Assembly (NCBI GenBank): GCA_023461035.1
Contig: JAEWOD010000021.1
Span: 33,600 to 97,599, forward strand
DNA length: 64,000 nt
DNA from: Bacteroidota bacterium
GTDB taxonomy: Bacteria; Bacteroidota; Bacteroidia; Flavobacteriales; Weeksellaceae
Reading direction: 5' to 3'
Below, piece by piece: positions 49,632 through 58,506 of this stretch. The position numbers and the translations under genes were made by a program. Under the pieces are notes generated by a model, which made no database searches, had not been told where the DNA came from, and was given only the letters and a program-made list of their open reading frames with translations. How positions within the stretch are numbered: position 1 is the first letter of the stretch; each line of letters starts with the position of its first letter.

Positions 49632-50534
49632 ATGAAAACTAATCTTTTTAAAATCTTTAGTATTGCAATGATAATAATTCTATCAGGTTGCCCAAATGTT
49701 GGAAATAATCCCCCTTCAGGAGACAAAGAAATTAAACCGCCTATTGATTCAATAAATAAAAACCTGAACATAAGCATCCTTTTGGATCTATCAGACCGAA
49801 TTAATCCTGATAAATATCCGAATCCTTCTATGGAATTTTATCAAAGAGATGCCCAATATATAAAATCGGTATCTCATGCATTTGTTCAACACCTGAAATC
49901 CAAAAAAGTAATTCTTCTAAACGATAAAATCGGATTGTATTTTAGTCCCGAACCATCTATTCCTGAAATAAATACCATCAGTAAAGAATTAAAAGTAAAC
50001 TTTGACAGGAATTCATCTAAAAATTCCCTTACGGAAACAGAAGAAAAATATAAAAATCTACCTATAAAAATCTATGAATCGGCCATAAAAGATGGCAAAT
50101 ATGTAGGTTCTGACATCTGGCGTTTTTTTAAAGATAATGTGAAAAATTACTGCATAGAAAAAGACAAAAGAAATATTCTTGTCATTCTTACAGACGGATA
50201 CCTGTATCACAAAAATTCTGAAATTACAGATGGAAACACGACTTCTTTCCTAACACCACAACTGGTTAGACAACTTAAACTGAACAGTACTGATTGGAAA
50301 AATAAAATAGAAAAAGAAGGATTTGGATTTATTCCAGCCACAAATGATTTAAACGATTTAGAAATATTGGTGCTAGGAATAAATCCTGATGAGAAAAATC
50401 CATTTGAAGGTGATGTGATTGAATTATATTGGTCGAACTGGTTTAAAGAAATGAATGTGTCAAATTACAAAATCCTAAAGGCAGATCTGCCAAGTAATTT
50501 AGAAAAACCAATTACCGAATTTATTTTAAATTAG
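49632..50534 (+). CDS. vWA-like lipoprotein
   Basis: 300 residues with a lipoprotein signal and lipobox ILSGC (Cys near 19). The first strand of a von Willebrand factor A-like domain is visible as LNISILLDLSDRINPDKYPN. Its metal site reads DLSDR rather than the standard DxSxS, so metal binding may be altered. A second core strand with a conserved acidic residue is NILVILTDGYLYHK. Such domains bind proteins in a metal-dependent way. It follows the coiled-coil membrane gene by 9 nt and probably acts on the outer face of the membrane. Confidence 0.8.
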   Translation: MKTNLFKIFSIAMIIILSGCPNVGNNPPSGDKEIKPPIDSINKNLNISILLDLSDRINPDKYPNPSMEFYQRDAQYIKSVSHAFVQHLKSKKVILLNDKIGLYFSPEPSIPEINTISKELKVNFDRNSSKNSLTETEEKYKNLPIKIYESAIKDGKYVGSDIWRFFKDNVKNYCIEKDKRNILVILTDGYLYHKNSEITDGNTTSFLTPQLVRQLKLNSTDWKNKIEKEGFGFIPATNDLNDLEILVLGINPDEKNPFEGDVIELYWSNWFKEMNVSNYKILKADLPSNLEKPITEFILN

Positions 50535-50554
50535 TATTGATTAATTATTTTAAA

Positions 50555-50785
50555 GTGAAATTAAAATTTCTTTTTATTTCGATGATTATTTTGAGTTGCT
50601 CCAAAAATGCAAACGAAGCATTTTTGGAAGATGTTGTTTACATCTGCAACGGCCATTACAGTAAAAGCTATCATTATGATTCCAAATGCGAAGGCCTGAG
50701 AAGCTGTACTACCGAAGTTTTTGAAACAACGATAGAATCAGCCAAAAAGAAAGGACGAACTTTGTGCGGATATGAACAAAACTAA
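50555..50785 (+). CDS. Small Cys/His lipoprotein, zinc-knuckle-like
   Basis: 76 residues from the GTG at 50555, which gives the lipoprotein signal MKLKFLFISMIILSC. A TTG at 50537 would add six residues and directly follows the vWA gene. The mature part has VYICNGHYSKSYHYDSKCEG, then GLRSC and GRTLCGYE, a spacing reminiscent of short Cys/His knuckles found beside secreted thermonucleases. Function unknown. Its last codons overlap the start of the thermonuclease gene by 14 nt. Confidence 0.6.
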   Translation: MKLKFLFISMIILSCSKNANEAFLEDVVYICNGHYSKSYHYDSKCEGLRSCTTEVFETTIESAKKKGRTLCGYEQN

Positions 50786-51320
50786 ATCCATGGGACTAAA
50801 TATACTTTCCTTTTTATTGGTTTTCCTGGTGAATTGCAATTCTCCGGCTTCACAGAGCATTGATTATCAAAAAGAAAGCTATTCCGAAAAATCCAATTCT
50901 GAAAATAATTTCACCGCACGAGTCATCCGCATCATTGATGGTGATACACTGGAAGTAATGTATGGCGAACTGCCGGTGATGATACGTCTGGCACATATTG
51001 ACTGTCCGGAAAACCGGGGTGGGCAACCTTTTGGTAAAAAAGCCAAACAAGCTCTATCTGATCTTTGTTTCGGGCAAAATATTGAGATCGAATATACAGG
51101 TGATAAGGATCGAAATGGCCGATACATCTGTGTGATTTATAATCAGAACGGGCTCAATCTCAACAAAGAAATGATGAAGCTTGGCATGGCCTGGCATTAT
51201 AAAAAGTATTCTACAGATCAAGAATATAAACGTTTGGAAGAAGAGGCCCGTCAAAACAAAATCGGGCTTTGGGCAGAGCCTGATCCTACCCCACCCTGGC
51301 AATGGCGAAAACAGCCATAA
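50772..51320 (+). CDS. Thermonuclease (staphylococcal nuclease) family lipoprotein
   Basis: 182 residues with a lipoprotein signal ending LVNC. The SNase domain shows VIRIIDGDTLEVMYGELPVM, LAHIDCPENRGGQPFGKKAK, YTGDKDRNGRYICVIY and the C-terminal IGLWAEPDPTPPWQWRK. Catalytic acidic and Arg residues are in place. It is a calcium-dependent DNA/RNA endonuclease, here anchored outside the cytoplasm. It overlaps the Cys/His mini-lipoprotein by 14 nt and closes the ten-gene island. An intergenic gap of about 100 nt follows. Confidence 0.92.
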   Translation: MNKTKSMGLNILSFLLVFLVNCNSPASQSIDYQKESYSEKSNSENNFTARVIRIIDGDTLEVMYGELPVMIRLAHIDCPENRGGQPFGKKAKQALSDLCFGQNIEIEYTGDKDRNGRYICVIYNQNGLNLNKEMMKLGMAWHYKKYSTDQEYKRLEEEARQNKIGLWAEPDPTPPWQWRKQP

Positions 51321-51422
51321 GGCAATTGCCGTATTTTTAAAGATTTAAAAAAAATTGGTGTTAAAAATTTCTTACTGACGTTTTATTTTAGGAATATTGC
51401 ATCCAAATTCAAACTTAATTTT

Positions 51423-52205
51423 ATGAAAACTAAATTATTACTATTGATTTGCAGTTTAGCTTTTGGCATGACGCTGGCGCAGAAAGTAAAATATTCAAAA
51501 GACGAACTGAAGATGTTGAAAACCTATTATTTTAATGAAGGATTTAATACTCCTGCCACTAAAAAGGTTTCGACTGTCATCCTGAAAGATGGTTCCGAAC
51601 ACAAAGGATATTGTACCGGAGTTACAACCAAAAAAGGACAAATCCATGAAATTGCTTTCAAAGATAGCATCAGCGGAAAGAAAAATACATACGGTGCCGA
51701 ACAAGTCAAAGAAGCTTATCTTTTTGCGAGCGGATTTGAAAAATGGGGAAAAGCCGCTGAAAAATACAGCAATTACGGAATGGGTAAAAGAAACAGTATT
51801 AAAAAAATTACCAGTAACGATGAGATTTATTTTGTGAACCAATCGGTTTCCCTGAAAAATAAAAAAGACGAAAAAGAATTTCTGATGCAGTTGATCAATC
51901 CTGATTTCGGTAGCATCATCGAAGTTTACCATGATCCTTTTGCCAAAGAAACCCAAGGTTTTTCGGTGGGTGTCAATGGTATGGGTTCACCTAATTTTGG
52001 TGGTGGAGTCATTAAGTCTTATTATGTGAAAAAAGGCGATAAAGTTCTCTGGCTGAAAAAAGCAGATTTCGAAGAAAACTATGAATTCCTGTTTGGTGAC
52101 AATGCCGAATTCATGAAAAAATATCCGTACAATTCTGTAGATTGGGATTGGTTCAGCGGATTGGTACTTGAATATACAAAGATGTCTTCGGGGGTTGAAG
52201 AATAA
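51423..52205 (+). CDS. Secreted hypothetical protein
   Basis: 260 residues with a signal peptide (MKTKLLLLICSLAFGMTLAQ). The mature protein is Lys-rich with alternating strands and ends in an acidic tail. A stretch VSTVILKDGSEHKGYCTGV resembles a small beta barrel, and KSYYVKKGDKVLWLKKADF is a second strand pair, but no domain is recognised. It is probably periplasmic. It has its own terminator at 52224-52259 and appears monocistronic. Confidence 0.7.
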   Translation: MKTKLLLLICSLAFGMTLAQKVKYSKDELKMLKTYYFNEGFNTPATKKVSTVILKDGSEHKGYCTGVTTKKGQIHEIAFKDSISGKKNTYGAEQVKEAYLFASGFEKWGKAAEKYSNYGMGKRNSIKKITSNDEIYFVNQSVSLKNKKDEKEFLMQLINPDFGSIIEVYHDPFAKETQGFSVGVNGMGSPNFGGGVIKSYYVKKGDKVLWLKKADFEENYEFLFGDNAEFMKKYPYNSVDWDWFSGLVLEYTKMSSGVEE

Positions 52206-52223
52206 AAAAATATCTTTTCCTTG

Positions 52224-52259
52224 AAAAAAAGAGATGCTGTTTAGTGTCTCTTTTTTTTT
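52224..52259 (+). terminator. Intrinsic terminator
   Basis: An A-rich arm with GAGA (from 52224) pairs with TCTCTTTTTTT (52247-52257), with extra CT/AG pairing in the loop, and is followed by more T residues. Confidence 0.8.
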
Positions 52260-52390
52260 GCCCGTATTCACATTAAAGTTTTTAATTTTAACATTTTTTT
52301 TCATAATTATTAATAAGTTTGTACCCTCCTAACTACTATTTCTTCTTTTTGGGTAAAACCATACTACCACCTAACTATTTATTATACCTA

Positions 52391-53836
52391 ATGAAAAAAA
52401 ACATTCTATTTGTTTTTTCCATTCTATGCTATGCATTTAGTTATGCACAGGTAGGGATGGATAAAATATTTCTCAAATTACATGATGACTCGTTTTGGCA
52501 AACACCGGCCAATTTGGAAACCAATCCTATCCGAAATACAACTTCTATTTTAGGTTTTAGGGTAAAATCAACAGGAACAGTTTATTCTACTGGAATTAAT
52601 GATGCCATGCTTTCTGCTAACGGTATCAGTTTTACTCCCGGTAATTTTCGGGCACTTCCGGTAGAAGATATTTTATTTGCACCCTATGGACAACCGGTAG
52701 GTGGAAATGTATATTTCGCATTCCCTGCAGATATGGACGGCAATCCAAGTCAGGCGTTGCCGCCTCCGTTTACTTTCCCGGACTATAAAGTCTCTATACC
52801 TTTGGTGTTTGGGCCAAAAGGAATGGACATCGGGACAGTCGTTACCAATATTCCATCTACTACCTTTCTAACCTTTGATATTTTAAATGAAATTCAAATT
52901 AATTCCATAAACGATGCTATACCGGATATCGTCATCTCACAGGAAGCAATGACCGGAAGCAATGATGCAAAAGACGAAATCTGGTTTGAGGATGGAAACG
53001 GAAATATGATAGGACACCGTATAGAAGTTTTTATTGCAAACAATACCACCTATCCTCAACTCGGGCAAACCTTCTATGACTTTTACAAACTTGAAAACGG
53101 AACACCTCCATGGAATGTAAATTCAAGTCGTTATTTTAAAATGTTTTCGGTCAAACTAAGCGATTTCGGGATTACCACCCTAAATTATACCCAAGTCAAA
53201 CAATTAAAATATAAATTCAACGGGAGCAGTGATCCCGGAGTTATTGCCTATAACGAAAGTTCCTTCAGAATTGTTACTTTGGAAGCGGTAGATGATTTTG
53301 CCACCACAGACAGAGAAACACCGGTTACTATCAACATTCTGGACAATGACCAATACGACTCTACAGATCCTCCCGTGATTACATTTCTAGACTCTCCGGC
53401 ACACGGAACCATCACACTTTCAGGAAATCAGGTCATTTACACACCGGATATAAACTTCCCGGGTCCAACTGTTACTTTTAATTACCGAATCTGTGATAGT
53501 TATGGTTGTGAAGAAGCGCTTGTAACCATCACCATTGAAAACGTTTGCCGTAAGCTACCCAATTTAGAACCGGCAGATTCCTACACAAAAATAGGAATTA
53601 CCACCCTGAATGGAGTGCAAAACACTTGGCCGGAGGCCCATATACCCAACGGTTTTCTCGCATTGGAATCCTTAGATAAAGGTATGGTTATCAGTCGTAC
53701 CACTTCTGCAAGCATTACCAATCCTGTTGAAGGAATGATCATCTATGATACTTCCGATAATTGCGTGAAGTTATACTCTGTAGACTCCTCAAATGTAGGA
53801 ATATGGAAATGTATTAAAGTAACCTGTAAAGACTAA
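52391..53836 (+). CDS. Secreted protein with a cadherin-like Ig domain
   Basis: 481 residues from the ATG at 52391 with a signal peptide (MKKNILFVFSILCYAFSYAQ). The first ~270 residues are a beta-rich domain I do not recognise. From about 300 to 385 lies a cadherin-like/Big_9 Ig domain (ATTDRETPVTINILDNDQYD, PAHGTITLSGNQVIYTPD, FNYRICDSYGCEEALVTITI). The C-terminal ~90 residues contain GMIIYDTSDNCVKLY, a motif also seen in the next gene. No T9SS sorting domain is visible. A TAAGTTTG at 52314-52321 may be its -7 element. Confidence 0.75.
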   Translation: MKKNILFVFSILCYAFSYAQVGMDKIFLKLHDDSFWQTPANLETNPIRNTTSILGFRVKSTGTVYSTGINDAMLSANGISFTPGNFRALPVEDILFAPYGQPVGGNVYFAFPADMDGNPSQALPPPFTFPDYKVSIPLVFGPKGMDIGTVVTNIPSTTFLTFDILNEIQINSINDAIPDIVISQEAMTGSNDAKDEIWFEDGNGNMIGHRIEVFIANNTTYPQLGQTFYDFYKLENGTPPWNVNSSRYFKMFSVKLSDFGITTLNYTQVKQLKYKFNGSSDPGVIAYNESSFRIVTLEAVDDFATTDRETPVTINILDNDQYDSTDPPVITFLDSPAHGTITLSGNQVIYTPDINFPGPTVTFNYRICDSYGCEEALVTITIENVCRKLPNLEPADSYTKIGITTLNGVQNTWPEAHIPNGFLALESLDKGMVISRTTSASITNPVEGMIIYDTSDNCVKLYSVDSSNVGIWKCIKVTCKD

Positions 53837-53840
53837 AAAA

Positions 53841-54335
53841 ATGAAAAACCTACTAATTATCCTCACTATTTTTAGTGCCAATTTGGCCTTGTCTCAAATT
53901 GCTATTGGAAAAAACACGGTGGACGGCAGCGCTATATTGGATTTCGCTTCCGGCACTACAAACGGAATCATCCTTCCTACCGCCGGTTCGCTTCAAACTC
54001 CCGTGACAAACGGAACATTCTATTTGGATCGAAATGAAAATAAAGTTCGGATGTACGAAAATAACCAATGGGTAGATCTTTCCAAAACGGCCAATACATC
54101 TTCTGTTTTTACAAATTCGGGAACAGATACAGGAGCAGGTGTCATCGTAGGAGCTCCCATTTCCTCTGCAAAAGGAGTATTGGTTTTAGAATCAACCAAT
54201 CAAGCTTTGGTCTTACCCAAAATTGCCGACCCGGAAATCAATGTGAAATCGCCCTATCCCGGGATGATTTGTTACGATACAACTTCCGATTCGATTGCTA
54301 TTTTTGATGGAGCGTATTGGAATTATTGGAAATAA
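53841..54335 (+). CDS. Secreted protein with a repeated surface motif
   Basis: 164 residues with a signal peptide (MKNLLIILTIFSANLALSQ). The mature part holds two related modules: GIILPTAGSLQTPVTNGTFY with NENKVRMYENNQWVDL, and LVLPKIADPEINVKSPYPG with MICYDTTSDSIAIFDGAYW. The second module resembles the C-terminal module of the 52391 protein. Such PGMI-YDT-SD---- units end in an aromatic DGAYWNYW and are common in flavobacterial surface proteins. It follows the previous gene by 4 nt and a terminator ends the pair. Confidence 0.75.
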   Translation: MKNLLIILTIFSANLALSQIAIGKNTVDGSAILDFASGTTNGIILPTAGSLQTPVTNGTFYLDRNENKVRMYENNQWVDLSKTANTSSVFTNSGTDTGAGVIVGAPISSAKGVLVLESTNQALVLPKIADPEINVKSPYPGMICYDTTSDSIAIFDGAYWNYWK

Positions 54336-54368
54336 AATTCCAAACATAATAACCTCAGGTTAATAGAA

Positions 54369-54404
54369 AAGCCGACTCATTTTCATGAGTCGGCTTCTTT
54401 ATTT
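54369..54404. terminator. Strong terminator, possibly bidirectional
   Basis: A perfect 12-bp stem AAGCCGACTCAT/ATGAGTCGGCTT (54369-54380 with 54385-54396) with a TTTC loop is followed by CTTTATTT. It separates the convergent 53841 and 54488 genes. Confidence 0.9.
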
Positions 54405-54487
54405 GTACCAATGTAGGTTTGAATTTATTGCCCCAGAATCTAAGCCTATTTATAAAACACATGCTTTTTATAGTGGGATTCACCCTT

Positions 54488-57340
54488 TTATATACGCTTT
54501 TTTATCACTTTAAATGTTTGTGTTTTATTCTGAGAACTAACTTTTAATAAATATACACCCTCGTCCAAATCATTTGTCAACAAAGTATAATCTGTTTTAT
54601 TCTGAACCTGTACGGTTTTGATTAATCTTCCACTAAAGTCGTATAATTCTATTTTATCAAATGGATTGTTTTCTGATCGTACAGTTATAATTTTATCAAA
54701 TGGATTCGGAATAATTGAAATCCCATTTAACTCTAAATCATTTGTTGACATTACGGATTCGAAGTTTGCGGTAATATTACGATCGTAAAGTATATCAAAT
54801 GTATAAGTCAACTCATCGGACAATATAAAGCCGCTCTCTTTCCAGTTTTTAAACGTATAGCCCTCATTTGGATATGCGGTAAGAGTTACAGTTTCATTTA
54901 AATGATAAATTCCTGCTCCTGTTGTGGTGCCACCATCTGCCGGAGATTGAGAAACAGAAACAATCAAATCAGGCGATGAAAAATTTGCCACCAGATTACG
55001 GTCTGCGTTTATAGTAAAAGTCAATTGGGGATTGGTAGAAATAATATTCCCATTCTCTGTCCAATTTACGAATTCATACCCATTATATGTGTTTGCAGTA
55101 GCATATAAAATAACTTCTTCACCTATATCATAGATTCCCCCACTGGTCACGGTACCACCGCCGGACGGATTTGCAACAGTAGTTACAATATAAGCCGTAC
55201 GTTCAAAATTGGCAGTATAAGTTGTATTGTTCCAAACATAAGTAGTAAATACTGGATTATTTGATAAGATACTACCGTTTTCGTCTGTCCAATTTACGAA
55301 TTCATATATCGCATCGGGAATTGCTGTCAGCGTAATTTGTGTGTTAAACGGAAATGTGCCGCCACCTGAAGTCGTTCCACCGGAAGATGGATTTGAATCG
55401 GTCAACACCGTAAAATTATCCAATGAAAAATTCGCTTTAAAGGTACGATTGGATTCAATAACAACATTCAGGTTGGGGATAGTTGAAATTACCTCGTCAT
55501 TTTCTGTCCAGTTCAAAAAGTTATAGCCATAATTAGCATTGGCATTCAAATATGCGGTCTGACCAAAATAATAATTCCCAGAACCCGTAGTAGTACCACC
55601 GTTCGATGGAAAGGAAGAAGCGTATACATTATATGTTATGAGAGCAAAATTGGCCACTAAATTTCGGGCAGTTTCTACAGTTATGGTCAATGTTGGATCA
55701 GATGAGACGGCAACACCGTTCTCTGTCCAGTTTACAAATACATAATCCGCAACTGGAAGAGCTGTCAAAGTAATTTCTTCACCATAATAATAATTACCTC
55801 CACCAGTCGTAGTTCCTCCTATAACCGGGTTGGAAGAAGTCGTGATTTGATAGGTTAATAATGTAAAATTAGCGGCCAGCTCTCTATTGCCTGACACCGT
55901 AAAATTGTAATTCAGATCATTTGAAACTATATTACCGCCATCCGTCCAATTATTGAAAACAGAACCTGGTTTCGGATAAGCTATAACCGTAACGGTATCT
56001 CCGGAGCTATAGTAGCCTCCTCCTACCAATGCTCCTCCATTTTCCGGATTGGACGTTAATTTTATCTCTCTAAAATCATTTTCGTTAAAAGGTATGTCAA
56101 TGTTTAACCTGCCTGCCCGGAAATTTGACCCTGAGGTTTGATTTTGTCCTGTTAAAACCAATTTCATATCGGGTGTAGAACTTAGTCCGGTGACTGTTGT
56201 GGTAAAAAAAGAAAAAGCTCCGTCCTCTCCAAATTCCTCATCTATAAATCCATTTTCATCAAATCTACACAAAAGGCCGGATGTGTGGGTGAAGTCCCAA
56301 AAACTTCCTGTTACATAAATTTTATTATCCGGAAGTATTTTCAAATTATAAACGTATTCCGCATAAATATCAAAACTTTCCCTAGTAAAGCCGTTACTTT
56401 CCCCAAAAGTTTCGTCTAAGCTACCATCTGTATTAAAACGTGTTACTATAAAATCACCATAAGTGCCTGTAGAGTTTGTATCAATATTTCCTATCGCTAC
56501 AATTTTTCCATCCGGTGTAAGCTCAAAATCCTGTAAAGATTTTGTAGATGAATTGTGCAGAGCAATACCATCGTCCCCAAAACTTTCGTCCAAAGTTCCA
56601 TTGGTATTGAACTTCATCAGAAGTAATTTTGCTTCATTGGTTCCTGAAACATTTACTGAAACATATCCTCCTACCAAGAATTTTCCATCACTGGTCAACT
56701 TAACTCTTCTGGTGATTACAGAGTGAAATCCATATTGAGACGTAATTATTCCATTATTCCCGAATGAGCTGTCAGGTTCTCCGTTTGGTTTAAGTTTAAT
56801 AATCTTTGATATGTTAACCCCTGATCCTGAATTAATTATTACTCCCACGGCAAAAATGCTGCCATCTTCCAGGACGACTATTTGATAGACTGTAGAAGTA
56901 GTGTCCCCATCTTGAAAAACACCGTTATTGGCAAAATTTGTATCCAAACTCCCGTCAGGCATCAATCTGACAATACCACTCTTTGTATTACTTTGTCCTC
57001 CGGCCAGTATTTTACCATCATTCTGCAATGTAAGATTGGTACAATTAAAATGTTCTAATTTAACAACTCCATTAATCCCAAAAGACATATCAAGGCTTCC
57101 ATTCTCATTATAACGAACCAAAGATGCTAAGCGGGTTCCGTAAATGATATGCCCTTCTGTTGACATCCCGCCCAAAATTACTTTTTTGTCCGGCTGTACC
57201 AAAACTGCATTTGATTTATCCGTTTCTAAAATAGAAGTTGATACCGTTCCTCCATTAAATGATGTGTCATATTGGGGAACTGATTGTGCAACTGCATTGT
57301 GAAAAAGGATTCCAATACAAAAAAATAAAAATAGCCTCAT
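54488..57340 (-). CDS. Large T9SS surface protein: delta-60 repeats, six B-repeats
   Basis: 950 residues with a signal peptide (MRLFLFFCIGILFHNAVAQ). The N-terminal ~420 residues are delta-60 repeats forming a propeller-like fold: SLDMSFGINGVVKLEHFNC, SLDTNFANNGVFQDG, SLDETFGESNGF and others, each about 50-60 residues. Then six ~72-residue repeats follow, with GG--G-G-Y--GE-VTLTA---- and F-NWTENG motifs (for example YVFVNWTENGVAVSSDPTL). The end, ISIIPNPFDKIITVR to TQTFKVIKKRI, is a T9SS sorting domain. It is probably a surface adhesin. Confidence 0.88.
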   Translation of the reverse strand: MRLFLFFCIGILFHNAVAQSVPQYDTSFNGGTVSTSILETDKSNAVLVQPDKKVILGGMSTEGHIIYGTRLASLVRYNENGSLDMSFGINGVVKLEHFNCTNLTLQNDGKILAGGQSNTKSGIVRLMPDGSLDTNFANNGVFQDGDTTSTVYQIVVLEDGSIFAVGVIINSGSGVNISKIIKLKPNGEPDSSFGNNGIITSQYGFHSVITRRVKLTSDGKFLVGGYVSVNVSGTNEAKLLLMKFNTNGTLDESFGDDGIALHNSSTKSLQDFELTPDGKIVAIGNIDTNSTGTYGDFIVTRFNTDGSLDETFGESNGFTRESFDIYAEYVYNLKILPDNKIYVTGSFWDFTHTSGLLCRFDENGFIDEEFGEDGAFSFFTTTVTGLSSTPDMKLVLTGQNQTSGSNFRAGRLNIDIPFNENDFREIKLTSNPENGGALVGGGYYSSGDTVTVIAYPKPGSVFNNWTDGGNIVSNDLNYNFTVSGNRELAANFTLLTYQITTSSNPVIGGTTTGGGNYYYGEEITLTALPVADYVFVNWTENGVAVSSDPTLTITVETARNLVANFALITYNVYASSFPSNGGTTTGSGNYYFGQTAYLNANANYGYNFLNWTENDEVISTIPNLNVVIESNRTFKANFSLDNFTVLTDSNPSSGGTTSGGGTFPFNTQITLTAIPDAIYEFVNWTDENGSILSNNPVFTTYVWNNTTYTANFERTAYIVTTVANPSGGGTVTSGGIYDIGEEVILYATANTYNGYEFVNWTENGNIISTNPQLTFTINADRNLVANFSSPDLIVSVSQSPADGGTTTGAGIYHLNETVTLTAYPNEGYTFKNWKESGFILSDELTYTFDILYDRNITANFESVMSTNDLELNGISIIPNPFDKIITVRSENNPFDKIELYDFSGRLIKTVQVQNKTDYTLLTNDLDEGVYLLKVSSQNKTQTFKVIKKRI

Positions 57341-57362
57341 AAATTAAAAGGTAAAAATCGCG

Positions 57363-57398
57363 CAAATATAGTCATATTCATTAAACCAATAATATGAC
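57363..57398 (-). promoter_or_regulatory. Promoter region with inverted repeat upstream of the B-repeat protein
   Basis: TATATTTG (57363-57370, minus strand) is a -7 element. GTCATATT (57371-57378) and AATATGAC (57391-57398) form perfect 8-bp arms around 12 nt that include a TTG. This is a candidate operator overlapping the -33 region. Confidence 0.5.
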
Positions 57399-57431
57399 AG
57401 TTATTACCTTATAATTTATTATGAGTCAAGT

Positions 57432-58406
57432 TTACTGCCCTAAAATCCAGGCAAAAATCAACGGTGCAACGATCGTGGCATCTGATTCTACGATAAATTT
57501 CGGAGTGTTGATGTCCAGTTTCCCCCAAGTTATTTTTTCGTTGGGAACTGCTCCCGAATACGAACCATACGAAGTAGTAGAATCGGAAATCTGACAGAAA
57601 TATGACCAAAAAGGCACATCTGTCCATTCTAAATCCTGATACATCATCGGAACCACACAAATCGGGAAATCGCCGGCGATTCCTCCTCCTATCTGGAAAA
57701 ATCCAACTCCTTTTCCTCCCGAATTAGCTCTGTACCATTCGGTTAGATAAATCATATATTCGATTCCGGATTTTACCGTTGAAGCTTTTACTTTTCCTTT
57801 GATCACGTTGGAAGCAAAAATATTTCCTGTCGTAGAATCTTCCCATCCCGGACAAACGATCGGAATGTTTCGCTCTGCAGCGGCCACTATCCAAGAATCT
57901 TTAGGGTCGATTTCATAATACTGTTCTAAAACACCCGAATTCACTACTTTATATAAAAATTCGTGTGGAAAATAACGTTCGCCTTTTGCTTCCGCATCAT
58001 ACCAAACATCTTCCAAATGTTTCTGCAAACGACGAAATGCTTCTTCTTCCGGAATACAAGTATCTGTAACGCGGTTGTAATGGTTTTCCAACAAATCCCA
58101 TTCGTCCTGCGGTGTTAGGTCTCTGTAATTCGGAACGCGTTTGTAATGCGAATGAGCCACCAAGTTCATCACGTCTTCTTCCAGATTGGCTCCGGTACAG
58201 GAAATAATATCCACTTTTCCCTGACGAATCATTTCCGCCAACGAAATCCCCAACTCCGCCGTACTCATGGCTCCGGCAAGCGAAACCAACATTTTTCCAC
58301 CTTCGTTCAGGTGTGTTTCATATCCTTTTGCCGCATCCATTAAAGCTGCTGCGTTGAAATGTCTATAATGGTATTCGATGAATTTACTAATGGGTCCTTT
58401 GCTCAT
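57432..58406 (-). CDS. Deoxyhypusine-synthase-family protein
   Basis: 324 residues. The deoxyhypusine/homospermidine synthase family uses NAD and spermidine or putrescine. Conserved parts are KMLVSLAGAMSTAELGISLA, ISCTGANLEEDVMNLVAHSH, GKGVGFFQIGGGIAGDFPI, CVVPMMYQDLEWTDVPFWSY and the catalytic-lysine region EKITWGKLDI near the end. Bacteria lack eIF5A, so the substrate is more likely a polyamine. It lies 96 nt downstream of speA on the same strand, which supports a polyamine role. Confidence 0.9.
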   Translation of the reverse strand: MSKGPISKFIEYHYRHFNAAALMDAAKGYETHLNEGGKMLVSLAGAMSTAELGISLAEMIRQGKVDIISCTGANLEEDVMNLVAHSHYKRVPNYRDLTPQDEWDLLENHYNRVTDTCIPEEEAFRRLQKHLEDVWYDAEAKGERYFPHEFLYKVVNSGVLEQYYEIDPKDSWIVAAAERNIPIVCPGWEDSTTGNIFASNVIKGKVKASTVKSGIEYMIYLTEWYRANSGGKGVGFFQIGGGIAGDFPICVVPMMYQDLEWTDVPFWSYFCQISDSTTSYGSYSGAVPNEKITWGKLDINTPKFIVESDATIVAPLIFAWILGQ

Positions 58407-58410
58407 AATA

Positions 58411-58506
58411 TTTAAAGTTTAAAATTCAAGGTTCAAAGTTTAAGGTTTATGGTGAAATTTTGCATAGCAAAACTCTACTTATTACTAATCACTAACGGCT
58501 AATCAC
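58411..58506. repeat. Low-complexity direct repeats between speA and the DHS-like gene
   Basis: 58411-58449 is a patchwork of TTTAAAGTTT/AAGGTTCAAAGTTTAAGGTT units. TTTTGC/GCAAAA with an ATA loop (58458-58472) is a small hairpin. CTAATCAC occurs at 58485-58492 and 58499-58506, the second copy covering the speA stop codon. There is no coding sequence. Confidence 0.6.

Noticed and set aside
54776..56080. Regular ~216-bp DNA repeats as a CRISPR or satellite array
   Set aside because: They encode diverged ~72-residue protein repeats in one frame and are not near-identical DNA repeats with spacers.
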